DNA of 7,303 nt from UBA11475 sp045593005 (GTDB lineage: Bacteria; Bacillota; Clostridia; Christensenellales; Borkfalkiaceae). Position 1 is the first letter of the stretch, and each line of letters begins with the position of its first letter. Below the pieces are notes generated by a model that made no database searches, was not told the DNA's origin, and was given only the letters and a program-made list of their open reading frames with translations. The DNA is taken from assembly GCA_045593005.1 (NCBI GenBank), contig JAZNVV010000074.1:1-7303 (forward strand), written 5' to 3'. The position numbers and the translations under genes were made by a program. This document shows positions 1 to 4,813 of this stretch, piece after piece.

Positions 1-100
1 CTTCGCTTGACATGTTTTCATAGTCGGCTAACTCTTTTATAAATTCAAGTATTAAAGGTGTGTCTTTTTTTGTCGCAAAACGAAATTTTGTGTTTCCCAT
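1..100 (-). CDS. GNAT-family N-acetyltransferase, N-terminal fragment (cut by window edge)
   Basis: Reading the minus strand from the ATG at 100-98 gives 33 codons before the window ends, with no stop. The peptide starts MGNTKFRFATKKD and continues TPLILEFIKELADYE. This is the usual opening of a GNAT acetyltransferase: a first beta strand (residues 5-10), the D-x-P-x-I turn, then helix 1 with the E-L-A-x-Y-E signature at residues 23-28. GNAT enzymes move the acetyl group of acetyl-CoA to an amine. The acetyl-CoA binding motif A lies beyond the window, so the substrate cannot be named. The start is supported by a GAGG Shine-Dalgarno sequence seven bases upstream and by a consensus promoter at 130-158. 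The gene is transcribed away from everything else here. I am fairly sure of the family and make no claim on the substrate. Confidence 0.75.
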   Translation of the reverse strand, partial: MGNTKFRFATKKDTPLILEFIKELADYENMSSE

Positions 101-129
101 TTGAAATCCTCATTTAATGTAATGGGTTT

Positions 130-158
130 ATTATAGCATACAAAGTCGCAGATGACAA
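130..158 (-). promoter_or_regulatory. Sigma-A promoter of the GNAT gene
   Basis: On the minus strand, TTGTCA (158-153) and TATAAT (135-130) are separated by exactly 17 bases, and a TGC triplet just before the -10 makes it an extended -10 element. The predicted transcription start lies about 25 bases before the ATG at 100, leaving room for the GAGG ribosome site. Confidence 0.8.
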
Positions 159-175
159 GAGAAAATAAAACGAAC

Positions 176-200
176 ACACGAGAGGACGTGTAAAGGAGGA
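176..200 (+). other. Small hairpin followed by an orphan Shine-Dalgarno sequence
   Basis: ACACG (176-180) and CGTGT (187-191) can pair around a six-base loop. Directly after comes AAAGGAGGA (192-200), a very strong ribosome-binding sequence on the plus strand. No ATG, GTG or TTG lies at a workable distance; the codons that follow reach a TAG at 208. It is either a remnant of a lost gene start, a ribosome standby site for the short gene at 251, or chance. Confidence 0.3.
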
Positions 201-250
201 ATCCATTTAGGAAACAATTTTGAAAGGGAGAATGATAAACTATAATTTTA

Positions 251-433
251 ATGGCAAGAAGGCGCAAGAACACTACGGGACTGCCCGACTCGGAACTAGA
301 TTCTATTGCAAGAGTTTTATACTCTTCTATAATAGAATATTGCAATTCTGAAAAGGGTAAAAAAGATTATGCTGAATGGCAAAAACAACGACAACTTAAT
401 ATTAAAAATCAAAAAAATGTAGCTCCGTTGTAA
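251..433 (+). CDS. Hypothetical 60-residue charged protein
   Basis: The ORF encodes a small soluble protein. It has a basic N-terminus (MARRRKNTTGL), a predicted helix with acidic and hydrophobic residues (about 12-31), and a lysine/glutamine-rich tail (about 33-56). There is no signal peptide or membrane segment. The pattern recalls, from memory only, short accessory ORFs in Firmicutes integrative elements near recombinase genes; no recombinase is present here. Reality is supported by a strong terminator about 50 bases after the stop. Start evidence is weak: an in-frame TAA at 236-238 forces the start to 251, but the nearest purine run (AAGGGAG, 224-230) is about 20 bases away. A TATAAT at 241-246 raises the possibility of a leaderless message. 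It is probably a real gene, with function unknown. Confidence 0.55.
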   Translation: MARRRKNTTGLPDSELDSIARVLYSSIIEYCNSEKGKKDYAEWQKQRQLNIKNQKNVAPL

Positions 434-462
434 TCATAGGAGCATTGTATATGAAGTTTTAG

Positions 463-477
463 ACCGCAAGAGGCGGT
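463..477 (+). other. Small GC hairpin ahead of the terminator
   Basis: ACCGC (463-467) pairs with GCGGT (473-477) around a five-base loop. The same GCGGT recurs at 483-487, where it forms the base of the terminator stem, so ACCGC could instead pair there and disturb the terminator. This could be an attenuator-like switch or simply repeated sequence; nothing else supports regulation. Confidence 0.3.
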
Positions 478-483
478 AAAAAG

Positions 484-515
484 CGGTGGGGATTAATTTC
501 CTCACCGTTTTTTTT
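484..515 (+). terminator. Intrinsic terminator after the 60-residue gene
   Basis: A nine-pair stem (484-492 with 499-507, one G-U pair) closes a six-base TTAATT loop and runs straight into eight T residues at 508-515. This is a strong plus-strand terminator. It insulates the downstream operon, which has its own promoter 23 bases further on. Confidence 0.88.
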
Positions 516-537
516 ATCCTGTACAAATAAAAATCGA

Positions 538-566
538 TTGACTTAAAAAGACAAAACACTTATAAT
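538..566 (+). promoter_or_regulatory. Sigma-A promoter of the AT-rich two-gene operon
   Basis: TTGACT (538-543) and TATAAT (561-566) are 17 bases apart. The predicted start near 573 leaves a leader of about 22 bases with an AAAAGAGGA ribosome site (582-590) four bases before the ATG at 595. No operator-like palindrome is visible around it. Confidence 0.85.
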
Positions 567-594
567 ATAATAAAATAATACAAAAGAGGATTTT

Positions 595-1134
595 ATGAAA
601 TACCTTCCTTTATCAATACGTTTTACAATTGAACCAGAAACACATTATTCAGCTATTCAAGCATTACAAATAATAGGACAAAAAAATCCCCAAAAAGTTA
701 AGTTTCGAAAGCTAAAAAATGGAACGAAACTTTCCAGTAAAGATTTTTATCGATTGGGAATATTAAATGTTCGCAAATGCTTAAATGGGAATTTGGGTTC
801 TTTTAAAAAGTATTCAAACCGTATGATTGATAGATCTGCTAAAATATTAAACAAGGATAAAAGTCAAAATAATAGATTTTATATAAAAATCCCACATAAT
901 GATTTTTTAAATATTATAAATACTATATATAAACTTCTAAAAAAATGTGATAAAGCATCTTGCACATGTTTACTTAATAAGGAATTGTCGTCAACCTATC
1001 AACCTAAAATTAATTTTGACGAAACTTCTTTAAAAACAATTTCTCCTGTGCAAACACATATAATTTTACTATCGGAAGCGAAAGGCCACGAAAAAGAATT
1101 GCTTAATAAATTAAAGAAAAAAATAGGAGGATAA
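595..1134 (+). CDS. Hypothetical 179-residue basic soluble protein, first gene of a two-gene operon
   Basis: I do not recognise this family. The start is well supported by AGAGGA just upstream and a consensus promoter. The protein is lysine-rich, has no signal peptide or membrane segment, and ends in a basic helix (about 165-177, NKLKKKIGG at the C-terminus). A helix at about 102-117 leads into a small cysteine cluster, C118, C123 and C125 (C-x4-C-x-C); C62 is the only other cysteine. Three clustered cysteines could bind a metal, but a fourth ligand is not obvious. The last codons (ATA GGA GGA TAA) contain the ribosome-binding site of the next gene, so the two are probably translationally coupled and act together. 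Base composition is clearly more AT-rich than the housekeeping genes downstream, which suggests horizontal transfer. A cytosolic partner or sensor for the membrane protein is possible but is inference only. Confidence 0.8.
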   Translation: MKYLPLSIRFTIEPETHYSAIQALQIIGQKNPQKVKFRKLKNGTKLSSKDFYRLGILNVRKCLNGNLGSFKKYSNRMIDRSAKILNKDKSQNNRFYIKIPHNDFLNIINTIYKLLKKCDKASCTCLLNKELSSTYQPKINFDETSLKTISPVQTHIILLSEAKGHEKELLNKLKKKIGG

Positions 1135-1139
1135 TATTT

Positions 1140-1769
1140 ATGGCAAACTTTCCTAGTAAATGGTTTGACTTCGTGAATCAAAAAGAATTAAAAAGATTAA
1201 GAAAAGATATAAATAATACTAAGACATTTAAAATTCAAGTGTTAGTTTCTATCATCATAGCGATAGTTTCAATGTTTTTTAATCAGTATGTAGGATTATG
1301 TCCACTTTGGGCTCAAATTCTTATTTGTGTTTTATTATGCTTGATTGTAATTTTGGTTTTTCTATTTCCACTTATTATAAATTCAATTTCAAAATCAAAA
1401 TCATGTAATGTATACATTGAAGGTAAAAAAGCAACCGAAATTTTTGATGAAGAAATAACTTATAGTATTATGGTCGCAAGCGAATATTTTCAAGCTCTAA
1501 CCTTAACTTCTTCCGGTCCTTTATCATCAGATTTGAAAAAATTTTATATAATCGAAATACATTATTATGTAATCGAATCATTAAAGAAAATTTCTGATTT
1601 TAATTCCAATTTACCAGGAATCTTTGGTGAAAAAGAAAACCAAATAACTTTTGAGAGAGCAAAAAATTTAATTGCGTTAATTGACAAATTGAGCTTAAAT
1701 GCTAAACTTAATATTCCAAAAAATTTAAATAAAAAATATGTAAGCTTTAAGAATTTTATAAATTCATAA
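1140..1769 (+). CDS. Hypothetical 209-residue protein with two transmembrane helices, second gene of the operon
   Basis: The protein has a short charged N-terminal region (1-29), two hydrophobic segments (about 30-50 and 56-83) joined by a very short loop with C54 and P55, and a cytosolic C-terminal part of about 125 residues predicted mostly helical. The tight 2TM hairpin plus helical tail is the general shape of SLATT-type and similar two-helix effectors in bacterial conflict systems. I see no residue signature proving that family, so this is an analogy. The ATG at 1140 has AGGAGG nine bases upstream, inside the end of the previous gene; the gap between the genes is five bases. The gene is strongly AT-rich and ends in a terminator whose stem begins at its own stop codon. 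Its place next to a tRNA 3' end fits an acquired cassette. Function is unknown. Confidence 0.82.
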   Translation: MANFPSKWFDFVNQKELKRLRKDINNTKTFKIQVLVSIIIAIVSMFFNQYVGLCPLWAQILICVLLCLIVILVFLFPLIINSISKSKSCNVYIEGKKATEIFDEEITYSIMVASEYFQALTLTSSGPLSSDLKKFYIIEIHYYVIESLKKISDFNSNLPGIFGEKENQITFERAKNLIALIDKLSLNAKLNIPKNLNKKYVSFKNFINS

Positions 1770-1801
1770 AGAAAGGAAGAAACGCCTTCCTTTCTTTATT
1801 T
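1767..1801 (+). terminator. Intrinsic terminator of the two-gene operon
   Basis: A perfect 13-base inverted repeat (1767-1779 with 1786-1798) closes a six-base loop. The stem starts on the stop codon of the membrane-protein gene. The T-run is short and interrupted (CTTTATTTC), so termination relies mainly on the long stem. Confidence 0.75.
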
Positions 1802-1805
1802 CAGC

Positions 1806-1850
1806 TTAAAAACAAAGGGCAACCCGTCTCCTAAAGGAAACGGGTTCGCC
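1806..1850 (-). terminator. Intrinsic terminator of the tRNA operon
   Basis: On the minus strand, about 13 pairs form between 1850-1837 and 1830-1818 with one bulged base and one G-U pair that exists only on this strand. The loop is six bases. A further AAACAAAG/CTTTGTTT pairing (1862-1855 with 1817-1810) extends the structure back to the CCA of tRNA-Glu. The stem is followed by CTTTGTTTTTAAG, a usable U-tract. Confidence 0.78.
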
Positions 1851-1861
1851 TTTACTTTGTT

Positions 1862-1936
1862 TGGTGACCCCTACGGGACTCGAACCCATGATACCACCGT
1901 GAAAGGGTGGTGTCTTAACCGCTTGACCAAGGGGCC
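1862..1936 (-). tRNA. tRNA-Glu (UUC anticodon), CCA encoded
   Basis: The minus strand folds into a regular cloverleaf. The acceptor stem is GGCCCCU with AGGGGUC (one G-U pair), the D arm has a three-pair stem as usual for Glu, the anticodon stem is CCACC/GGUGG, and the T arm is AUGGG/CCCGU around UUCGAGU. The seven-base anticodon loop is CUUUCAC, giving anticodon UUC (plus-strand 1901-1903), which reads GAA and GAG codons. The discriminator is A at 1865 and the CCA is encoded at 1864-1862. All stems pair well, in contrast to the tRNA-Met upstream in the same transcript. Its 3' end faces the AT-rich cassette. Confidence 0.96.
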
Positions 1937-1949
1937 TTATTAAATTTGA

Positions 1950-1993
1950 TTCCGTATCGTGCAGATGGTTTACCCGAACTGCACGATACCGAA
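1950..1993 (-). repeat. Long inverted repeat between the two tRNAs
   Basis: GTATCGTGCAG (1954-1964) and CTGCACGATAC (1979-1989) form a perfect 11-pair stem. After one C-C mismatch the pairing continues for three more pairs, 1950-1952 with 1991-1993. The 14-base loop is 1965-1978. In the transcript the hairpin begins on the base right after the CCA of tRNA-Met and ends 13 bases before tRNA-Glu. There is no U-tract after it, so it is not a normal terminator. A role in tRNA 3'-end processing, or a dispersed palindromic repeat of this genome, are the likely explanations. Confidence 0.8.
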
Positions 1994-2070
1994 TGGTAGC
2001 GGCGGTCAGATTCGAACCAACGACCTGCCGGGTATGAACCGCCCGCAATAACCAACTAAGCTACGCCGCC
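1994..2070 (-). tRNA. tRNA-Met (CAU anticodon) with degraded stems, possible pseudo-tRNA
   Basis: The minus strand begins GGCGGCGTAGC and ends CGCCGCTACCA. It has the same acceptor ends, including the G1-U72 pair, as I recall for Bacillus-type elongator tRNA-Met, and the loop TTCATAC gives anticodon CAU. CCA is encoded at 1996-1994. The D stem GCTT/TTGC has two U-U mismatches (12-23 and 13-22). The anticodon stem GGCGG/CCGGC has a G-G mismatch at 28-42. The T stem GTTGG/CTGAC contains two G-U pairs. The loops and conserved GG, TTC and CCA are kept. It may be a decaying copy, a functional but odd tRNA, or a mixed-strain consensus error. The promoter is intact. Confidence 0.8.
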
Positions 2071-2087
2071 ATATCAAATGCTACGAT

Positions 2088-2116
2088 ATTATATCTAAAT
2101 TAAAAGCATTTGTCAA
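2088..2116 (-). promoter_or_regulatory. Consensus sigma-A promoter of the tRNA operon
   Basis: On the minus strand, TTGACA (2116-2111) and TATAAT (2093-2088) are both perfect matches to consensus, 17 bases apart. Transcription should start near 2081, about ten bases before the tRNA-Met 5' end. This is the strength expected for stable RNA. Confidence 0.92.
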
Positions 2117-2120
2117 CAAA

Positions 2121-2161
2121 TTTCCCACCATTTTTTAAATTTTTTTTTAAAAGGTGGGAAA
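2121..2161 (-). terminator. Probable terminator after the lipid kinase gene
   Basis: TTTCCCACC (2121-2129) and GGTGGGAAA (2153-2161) form a perfect nine-pair stem. The A/T-rich 23-base interior can pair further (TTTT 2131-2134 with AAAA 2149-2152). On the minus strand it is followed by TTTGTT, a short U-tract that merges into the tRNA promoter -35 region. It lies about 30 bases past the kinase stop and separates the kinase from the tRNA operon. Confidence 0.6.
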
Positions 2162-2190
2162 ATGTTTGATTTATTCTAATTATAATAAGT

Positions 2191-3066
2191 TTATAGTCTA
2201 TACATTTTTAATTGATCGTGTACGATTTTTACTTCAAAAGGAATATCAGGGTAGAGTTCTCCGTCAACGTTTACGGTAAGTTTTTCCATATTAGAAATTT
2301 TTATTTCTTCACAAGTAGACGTGGTTGCTCTTTTATCTTCTAAAATCTTGCCACCATTGAGTTTAAGTAAAAGTCCAACAACCTTAAGTCCTTTTATAAA
2401 ATCAACTGAAACAAAATTAAGCTTTCCGTCGTCAATTTTAGCAACAGGACAAACTTTGATGCCACCACCAAAACATTTTCCATTAGCAACGGCAGCGATA
2501 AATGAGTCGTGGTGAGACGTTTCCCCATTGATTTCTGCATCAAAATTAACGCCTTTAAAGCCAAAAAGTGTTTTAATAAGACACCAGTAGTAGCCGAATT
2601 TTGTTTTTCTCTTAAGTTTTTCGTAATTAATTAAGACGTCGACGTCAAGCCCAGCCCCAGCAATGTTCATACCACGAACATTAGGCAGTTGCATATAATC
2701 TGTATATTTTGGTTCACCGTCTAAAATAACGTCAAGTGCTTTAATAGGATTTCTAGGGAGGTTGCACGCTCTCGCAAAATCGTTCCCCGTACCACAAGGA
2801 ATAAGCCCTAAATTAACCTTATCAAAACTATGGAAACCGTTTATAATTTCGTGTAACGTTCCATCTCCACCGATAGCGATAATGTCGGTAGCGCCATGCT
2901 CTATAAGATTGTTAGTGAGGGTAGTAGCGTGCCCTTTATAGTTAGTTTTATGAATTGTGTAAGCGATATTTTTTTCGCCAAGGTGCTTTTCGATTTTTTT
3001 AAGCGTTTTTTTAAGTTTTTTCCCCTTAATTGTTCCTGCTTTTGGATTAACGATAAAATCTAACAT
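2191..3066 (-). CDS. YegS/DgkB-family lipid kinase (diacylglycerol kinase catalytic domain)
   Basis: This 291-residue protein has the full motif set of the soluble bacterial lipid kinases related to DgkB, YegS and BmrU: NPKAG at 7-11, the nucleotide-binding GGDGT at 66-70 followed by LHEIING, GTGNDFAR at 92-99, a DDG turn at 212-214, and VDGE at 267-270 with the probable catalytic glutamate E270. Such enzymes phosphorylate diacylglycerol or a related lipid with ATP at the inner membrane face, recycling lipid left from lipoteichoic acid synthesis. Which lipid this one uses cannot be read from sequence. Length is normal for the family. I prefer the ATG at 3066: AGGG lies six bases before it. 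The in-frame TTG at 3072 directly abuts that AGGG and has no room for a ribosome site. It is a single gene with its own promoter, divergent from the CCA-adding enzyme gene. Confidence 0.93.
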   Translation of the reverse strand: MLDFIVNPKAGTIKGKKLKKTLKKIEKHLGEKNIAYTIHKTNYKGHATTLTNNLIEHGATDIIAIGGDGTLHEIINGFHSFDKVNLGLIPCGTGNDFARACNLPRNPIKALDVILDGEPKYTDYMQLPNVRGMNIAGAGLDVDVLINYEKLKRKTKFGYYWCLIKTLFGFKGVNFDAEINGETSHHDSFIAAVANGKCFGGGIKVCPVAKIDDGKLNFVSVDFIKGLKVVGLLLKLNGGKILEDKRATTSTCEEIKISNMEKLTVNVDGELYPDIPFEVKIVHDQLKMYRL

Positions 3067-3092
3067 ATTCAACCCTATATTGTCTTTAGTGT

Positions 3093-3130
3093 AATCGAAA
3101 AAGCGTTTTGTTAAAAACTTTTCTTCGATT
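3093..3130 (-). promoter_or_regulatory. Hairpin at the 5' end of the lipid kinase mRNA
   Basis: AATCGAA (3093-3099) pairs with TTCGATT (3124-3130), and AAAG (3100-3103) can pair with CTTT (3118-3121) inside it. The predicted transcription start of the minus promoter is at about 3131, so the message would begin with this stem. 5'-terminal stems commonly protect mRNA from decay. No U-tract follows, so it is not a terminator. Confidence 0.4.
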
Positions 3131-3137
3131 TAATTAC

Positions 3138-3166
3138 ATTTTACAATATTTTTTGAAAAAATTCAA
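3138..3166 (-). promoter_or_regulatory. Promoter of the lipid kinase gene
   Basis: On the minus strand, TTGAAT (3166-3161) and TAAAAT (3143-3138) are 17 bases apart. The start near 3131 gives a leader of about 65 bases. The -35 box lies inside the spacer of the opposite-facing promoter of the CCA-adding enzyme gene. Confidence 0.7.
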
Positions 3167-3181
3167 GTTTTATGTTATAAT
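3153..3181 (+). promoter_or_regulatory. Extended -10 promoter of the CCA-adding enzyme gene, predicted leaderless start
   Basis: TTGAAA (3153-3158) and TATAAT (3176-3181) are 17 bases apart, with a TG at 3173-3174 forming an extended -10. Seven bases beyond the -10 is 3188, the A of the ATG, so the mRNA would have no 5' untranslated region. There is no Shine-Dalgarno sequence before the ATG, which fits this. The promoter overlaps the divergent kinase promoter over 3153-3166. Confidence 0.78.
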
Positions 3182-3187
3182 AAATTT

Positions 3188-4549
3188 ATGATTGACCATA
3201 TTTGTACAAAACTAAAAGCCCTTGCAGATGATTTATATAAGCCTTTATATATTGTCGGAGGCGCAGTAAGAGGGTTTATAATCGAAGGGAAAATTTCTGA
3301 TGACATTGACCTTGCTGGACCTATAACGGCAGAGGAACTTATTTCTGTTCTTAAAAAACACGGTTTTGTCGTGAGGGCTGAATATCCACGAACACATACG
3401 GTTATGTTTTCGCTAAAAGAAGATAATTCGATAAAATATGAATTCACGTCGTTTAGGAAAGAAATTTATGCCGAGGGTGGTGAGCATACTCCTATTTCTA
3501 CGCAATTAACCGAAGATATTTATGAAGATGCATTGCGCCGTGATTTTAGGTGCAACGCAGTATATTACGACATAAAAAGCAATAAGTTTGTTGATCCACT
3601 TAACGGTATTGAAGATATAAAAAATAAAGTTCTTAACACCGTAAAAAATCCTAGCGAAGTGTTTTCAAGCGACGGATTAAGGTTGTTAAGATTATTCCGT
3701 TTTGCTGGGGAATTAGGGTTTACTCCAACCAAAGAAGTGCTCGCTTGCGCAAAAGAGTTTTCTGGCAACGTGGTCGATATTTCGGGGGAACGTATCTATG
3801 AAGAGTTGACAAAGATGCTAATTTCCGACCAGAAATATTCATATTCTGACAAAGAAGGTCATTATCGCGCTTTTAAATATTGTCATGAGGTGGGAGTGCT
3901 AAAATATATCTTTCCAGAGCTGGCTTTAGGGGAGGGTATGCCTCAACGAAAAGAATTTCATCAACACGACGTGCTTGAACACAGTTTTAGAGCGTTACTA
4001 TATAGCCATCCGTCGGTAAGGCTTGCTGCATTGTTGCACGATATAGGTAAGTCTGTAACTTATTTACGTGACGGATCGCATCACTTTCATTCAGAAGAAG
4101 GGGTTAATATTGTTCGCAAAAGATTGCTCGACTTAAAAGCGCCACGGTGCGTTTTGGAAGATACGTTATGGCTCATTTTGAACCATATGTACGATTTGAG
4201 GGCTAATGAGCCGATAAAAAACGTCAAGCGATTTATAGTTGATAATTATCCGAAAATCGAAAGGTTATTATTGCTTAAAGAAGCTGATATAAAGGCGAGT
4301 AACCCTGACCTTGTACCCTTGACGGTTATAAGATGGCGTGAAATAATTAAAACTATGCAAATTACGAACGCTCCATTTGGGCTAAAAGACCTAAAAATTA
4401 ACGGAAAAGACCTTAACGAATTAGGATTAAAGGGAAAAGCTGTTGGTGATGTTTTGGATAAAATTTTGGATATGGTGCTTGAAAATCCTCTGCTTAACGA
4501 ACGACAAAAGCTAATATCGATTGCTAAAGAAATTATGCCAAATTTTTGA
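3188..4549 (+). CDS. cca: CCA tRNA nucleotidyltransferase (class II) with HD domain
   Basis: The 453-residue protein has the order of domains of class II nucleotidyltransferases of the CCA-adding/poly(A) polymerase family. The head carries VGGAVRG at 23-29 and the metal-binding DID at 39-41. The neck has RRDF-x-x-NA at 117-124 (usually RRDFTINA) and RLLRLFRFAGELGF at 165-178. An HD domain follows, with HQHDVLEH at 258-265 and the HD pair H284-D285. The enzyme adds or repairs the 3' CCA of tRNA from CTP and ATP without a template. Both tRNAs in this window already encode CCA, so repair is its likely main job here. A poly(A) polymerase or an A- or CC-adding member of the family cannot be fully excluded. 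The start at 3188 has no Shine-Dalgarno site but a promoter placed for leaderless expression. The next in-frame ATG (codon 73) would remove the catalytic head. Confidence 0.92.
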   Translation: MIDHICTKLKALADDLYKPLYIVGGAVRGFIIEGKISDDIDLAGPITAEELISVLKKHGFVVRAEYPRTHTVMFSLKEDNSIKYEFTSFRKEIYAEGGEHTPISTQLTEDIYEDALRRDFRCNAVYYDIKSNKFVDPLNGIEDIKNKVLNTVKNPSEVFSSDGLRLLRLFRFAGELGFTPTKEVLACAKEFSGNVVDISGERIYEELTKMLISDQKYSYSDKEGHYRAFKYCHEVGVLKYIFPELALGEGMPQRKEFHQHDVLEHSFRALLYSHPSVRLAALLHDIGKSVTYLRDGSHHFHSEEGVNIVRKRLLDLKAPRCVLEDTLWLILNHMYDLRANEPIKNVKRFIVDNYPKIERLLLLKEADIKASNPDLVPLTVIRWREIIKTMQITNAPFGLKDLKINGKDLNELGLKGKAVGDVLDKILDMVLENPLLNERQKLISIAKEIMPNF

Positions 4550-4634
4550 CAAGGATTATAATTTTTATGCGATAAAATACGTCGGTAAAATAGGACTAAT
4601 CGACGATAAATTTAGAAAAAAATGTGAAAAAAGA

Positions 4635-4670
4635 AAATGCACGAGGGCGTTTGCCGTCGTGCATTTATTT
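4635..4670 (+). terminator. Intrinsic terminator of the CCA-adding enzyme gene
   Basis: AAATGCACGA (4635-4644) pairs with TCGTGCATTT (4657-4666). After one G-G mismatch the stem continues with GGC/GCC and closes on a GTTT loop. The 3' side runs into TTTATTTATTA. It lies about 85 bases after the stop codon of the CCA-adding enzyme gene. Confidence 0.8.
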
Positions 4671-4695
4671 ATTATATAATTTTTACGCTATCTTA

Positions 4696-4724
4696 TTGAC
4701 TAAAAGGGGAAAAGGTGGTATAAT
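4696..4724 (+). promoter_or_regulatory. Strong promoter of the repeat-protein gene
   Basis: TTGACT (4696-4701) and TATAAT (4719-4724) are 17 bases apart, and TGG just before the -10 gives an extended -10. Transcription should start near 4731, leaving an unusually long leader of about 130 bases. Confidence 0.85.
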
Positions 4725-4744
4725 GTTTAAGCTTATAATAGGAA

Positions 4745-4813
4745 AGAGCCATCTTTAGAGATAAATTTTTACACTTTACTACGTAAAAAATTTCTTAAAA
4801 AAGACAGGGCTTT
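4745..4813 (+). promoter_or_regulatory. Possible structured leader RNA (three-way junction)
   Basis: Three helices can form with no unpaired bases between their starts: P1 AGAGCC (4745-4750) with GGCTTT (4808-4813), P2 ATCT (4751-4754) with AGAT (4759-4762), and P3 AAATTTTTAC (4763-4772) with GTAAAAAATTT (4783-4793, one bulged A). A 14-base purine-rich linker (4794-4807) closes the junction. P3 and P2 are AT-rich and could be chance. I could not match it to a riboswitch class I know. A small GGCGC/GCGTC hairpin follows at 4834-4848, just before the ribosome site. Confidence 0.3.

Noticed and set aside
52..345. 97-codon minus-strand reading frame
   Set aside because: It overlaps the GNAT start and promoter and the 60-codon gene in antisense, has no ribosome site and looks like chance.
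232..351. ATG at 232 opening a 39-codon frame
   Set aside because: The GGAG before it is only one base away, too close for initiation, and the frame conflicts with the better 60-codon frame.
999..1181. 60-codon minus-strand reading frame
   Set aside because: Antisense to the coupled junction of the two-gene operon, with no promoter or ribosome site.
273..1880. Ten-base direct repeat CTACGGGACT (273-282 and 1871-1880, the latter in the T arm of tRNA-Glu) as possible attachment sites flanking the AT-rich island
   Set aside because: The match stops after ten bases, is expected by chance at a noticeable rate in a region this long, lies inside the 60-codon gene, and no integrase gene is present.
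1806..2048. 80-codon minus-strand reading frame
   Set aside because: It runs through both tRNA genes, their spacer and the tRNA terminator; its peptide is translated tRNA sequence, not a protein gene.
2321..2515. 64-codon plus-strand reading frame inside the lipid kinase
   Set aside because: Antisense shadow of a gene with complete catalytic motifs.
3067..3072. TTG start giving two extra residues on the lipid kinase
   Set aside because: The AGGG ribosome site directly touches this TTG, leaving no spacer, while the ATG at 3066 is correctly spaced.
3175..3768. Two minus-strand reading frames (3175-3447 and 3565-3768)
   Set aside because: Antisense shadows of the CCA-adding enzyme gene.
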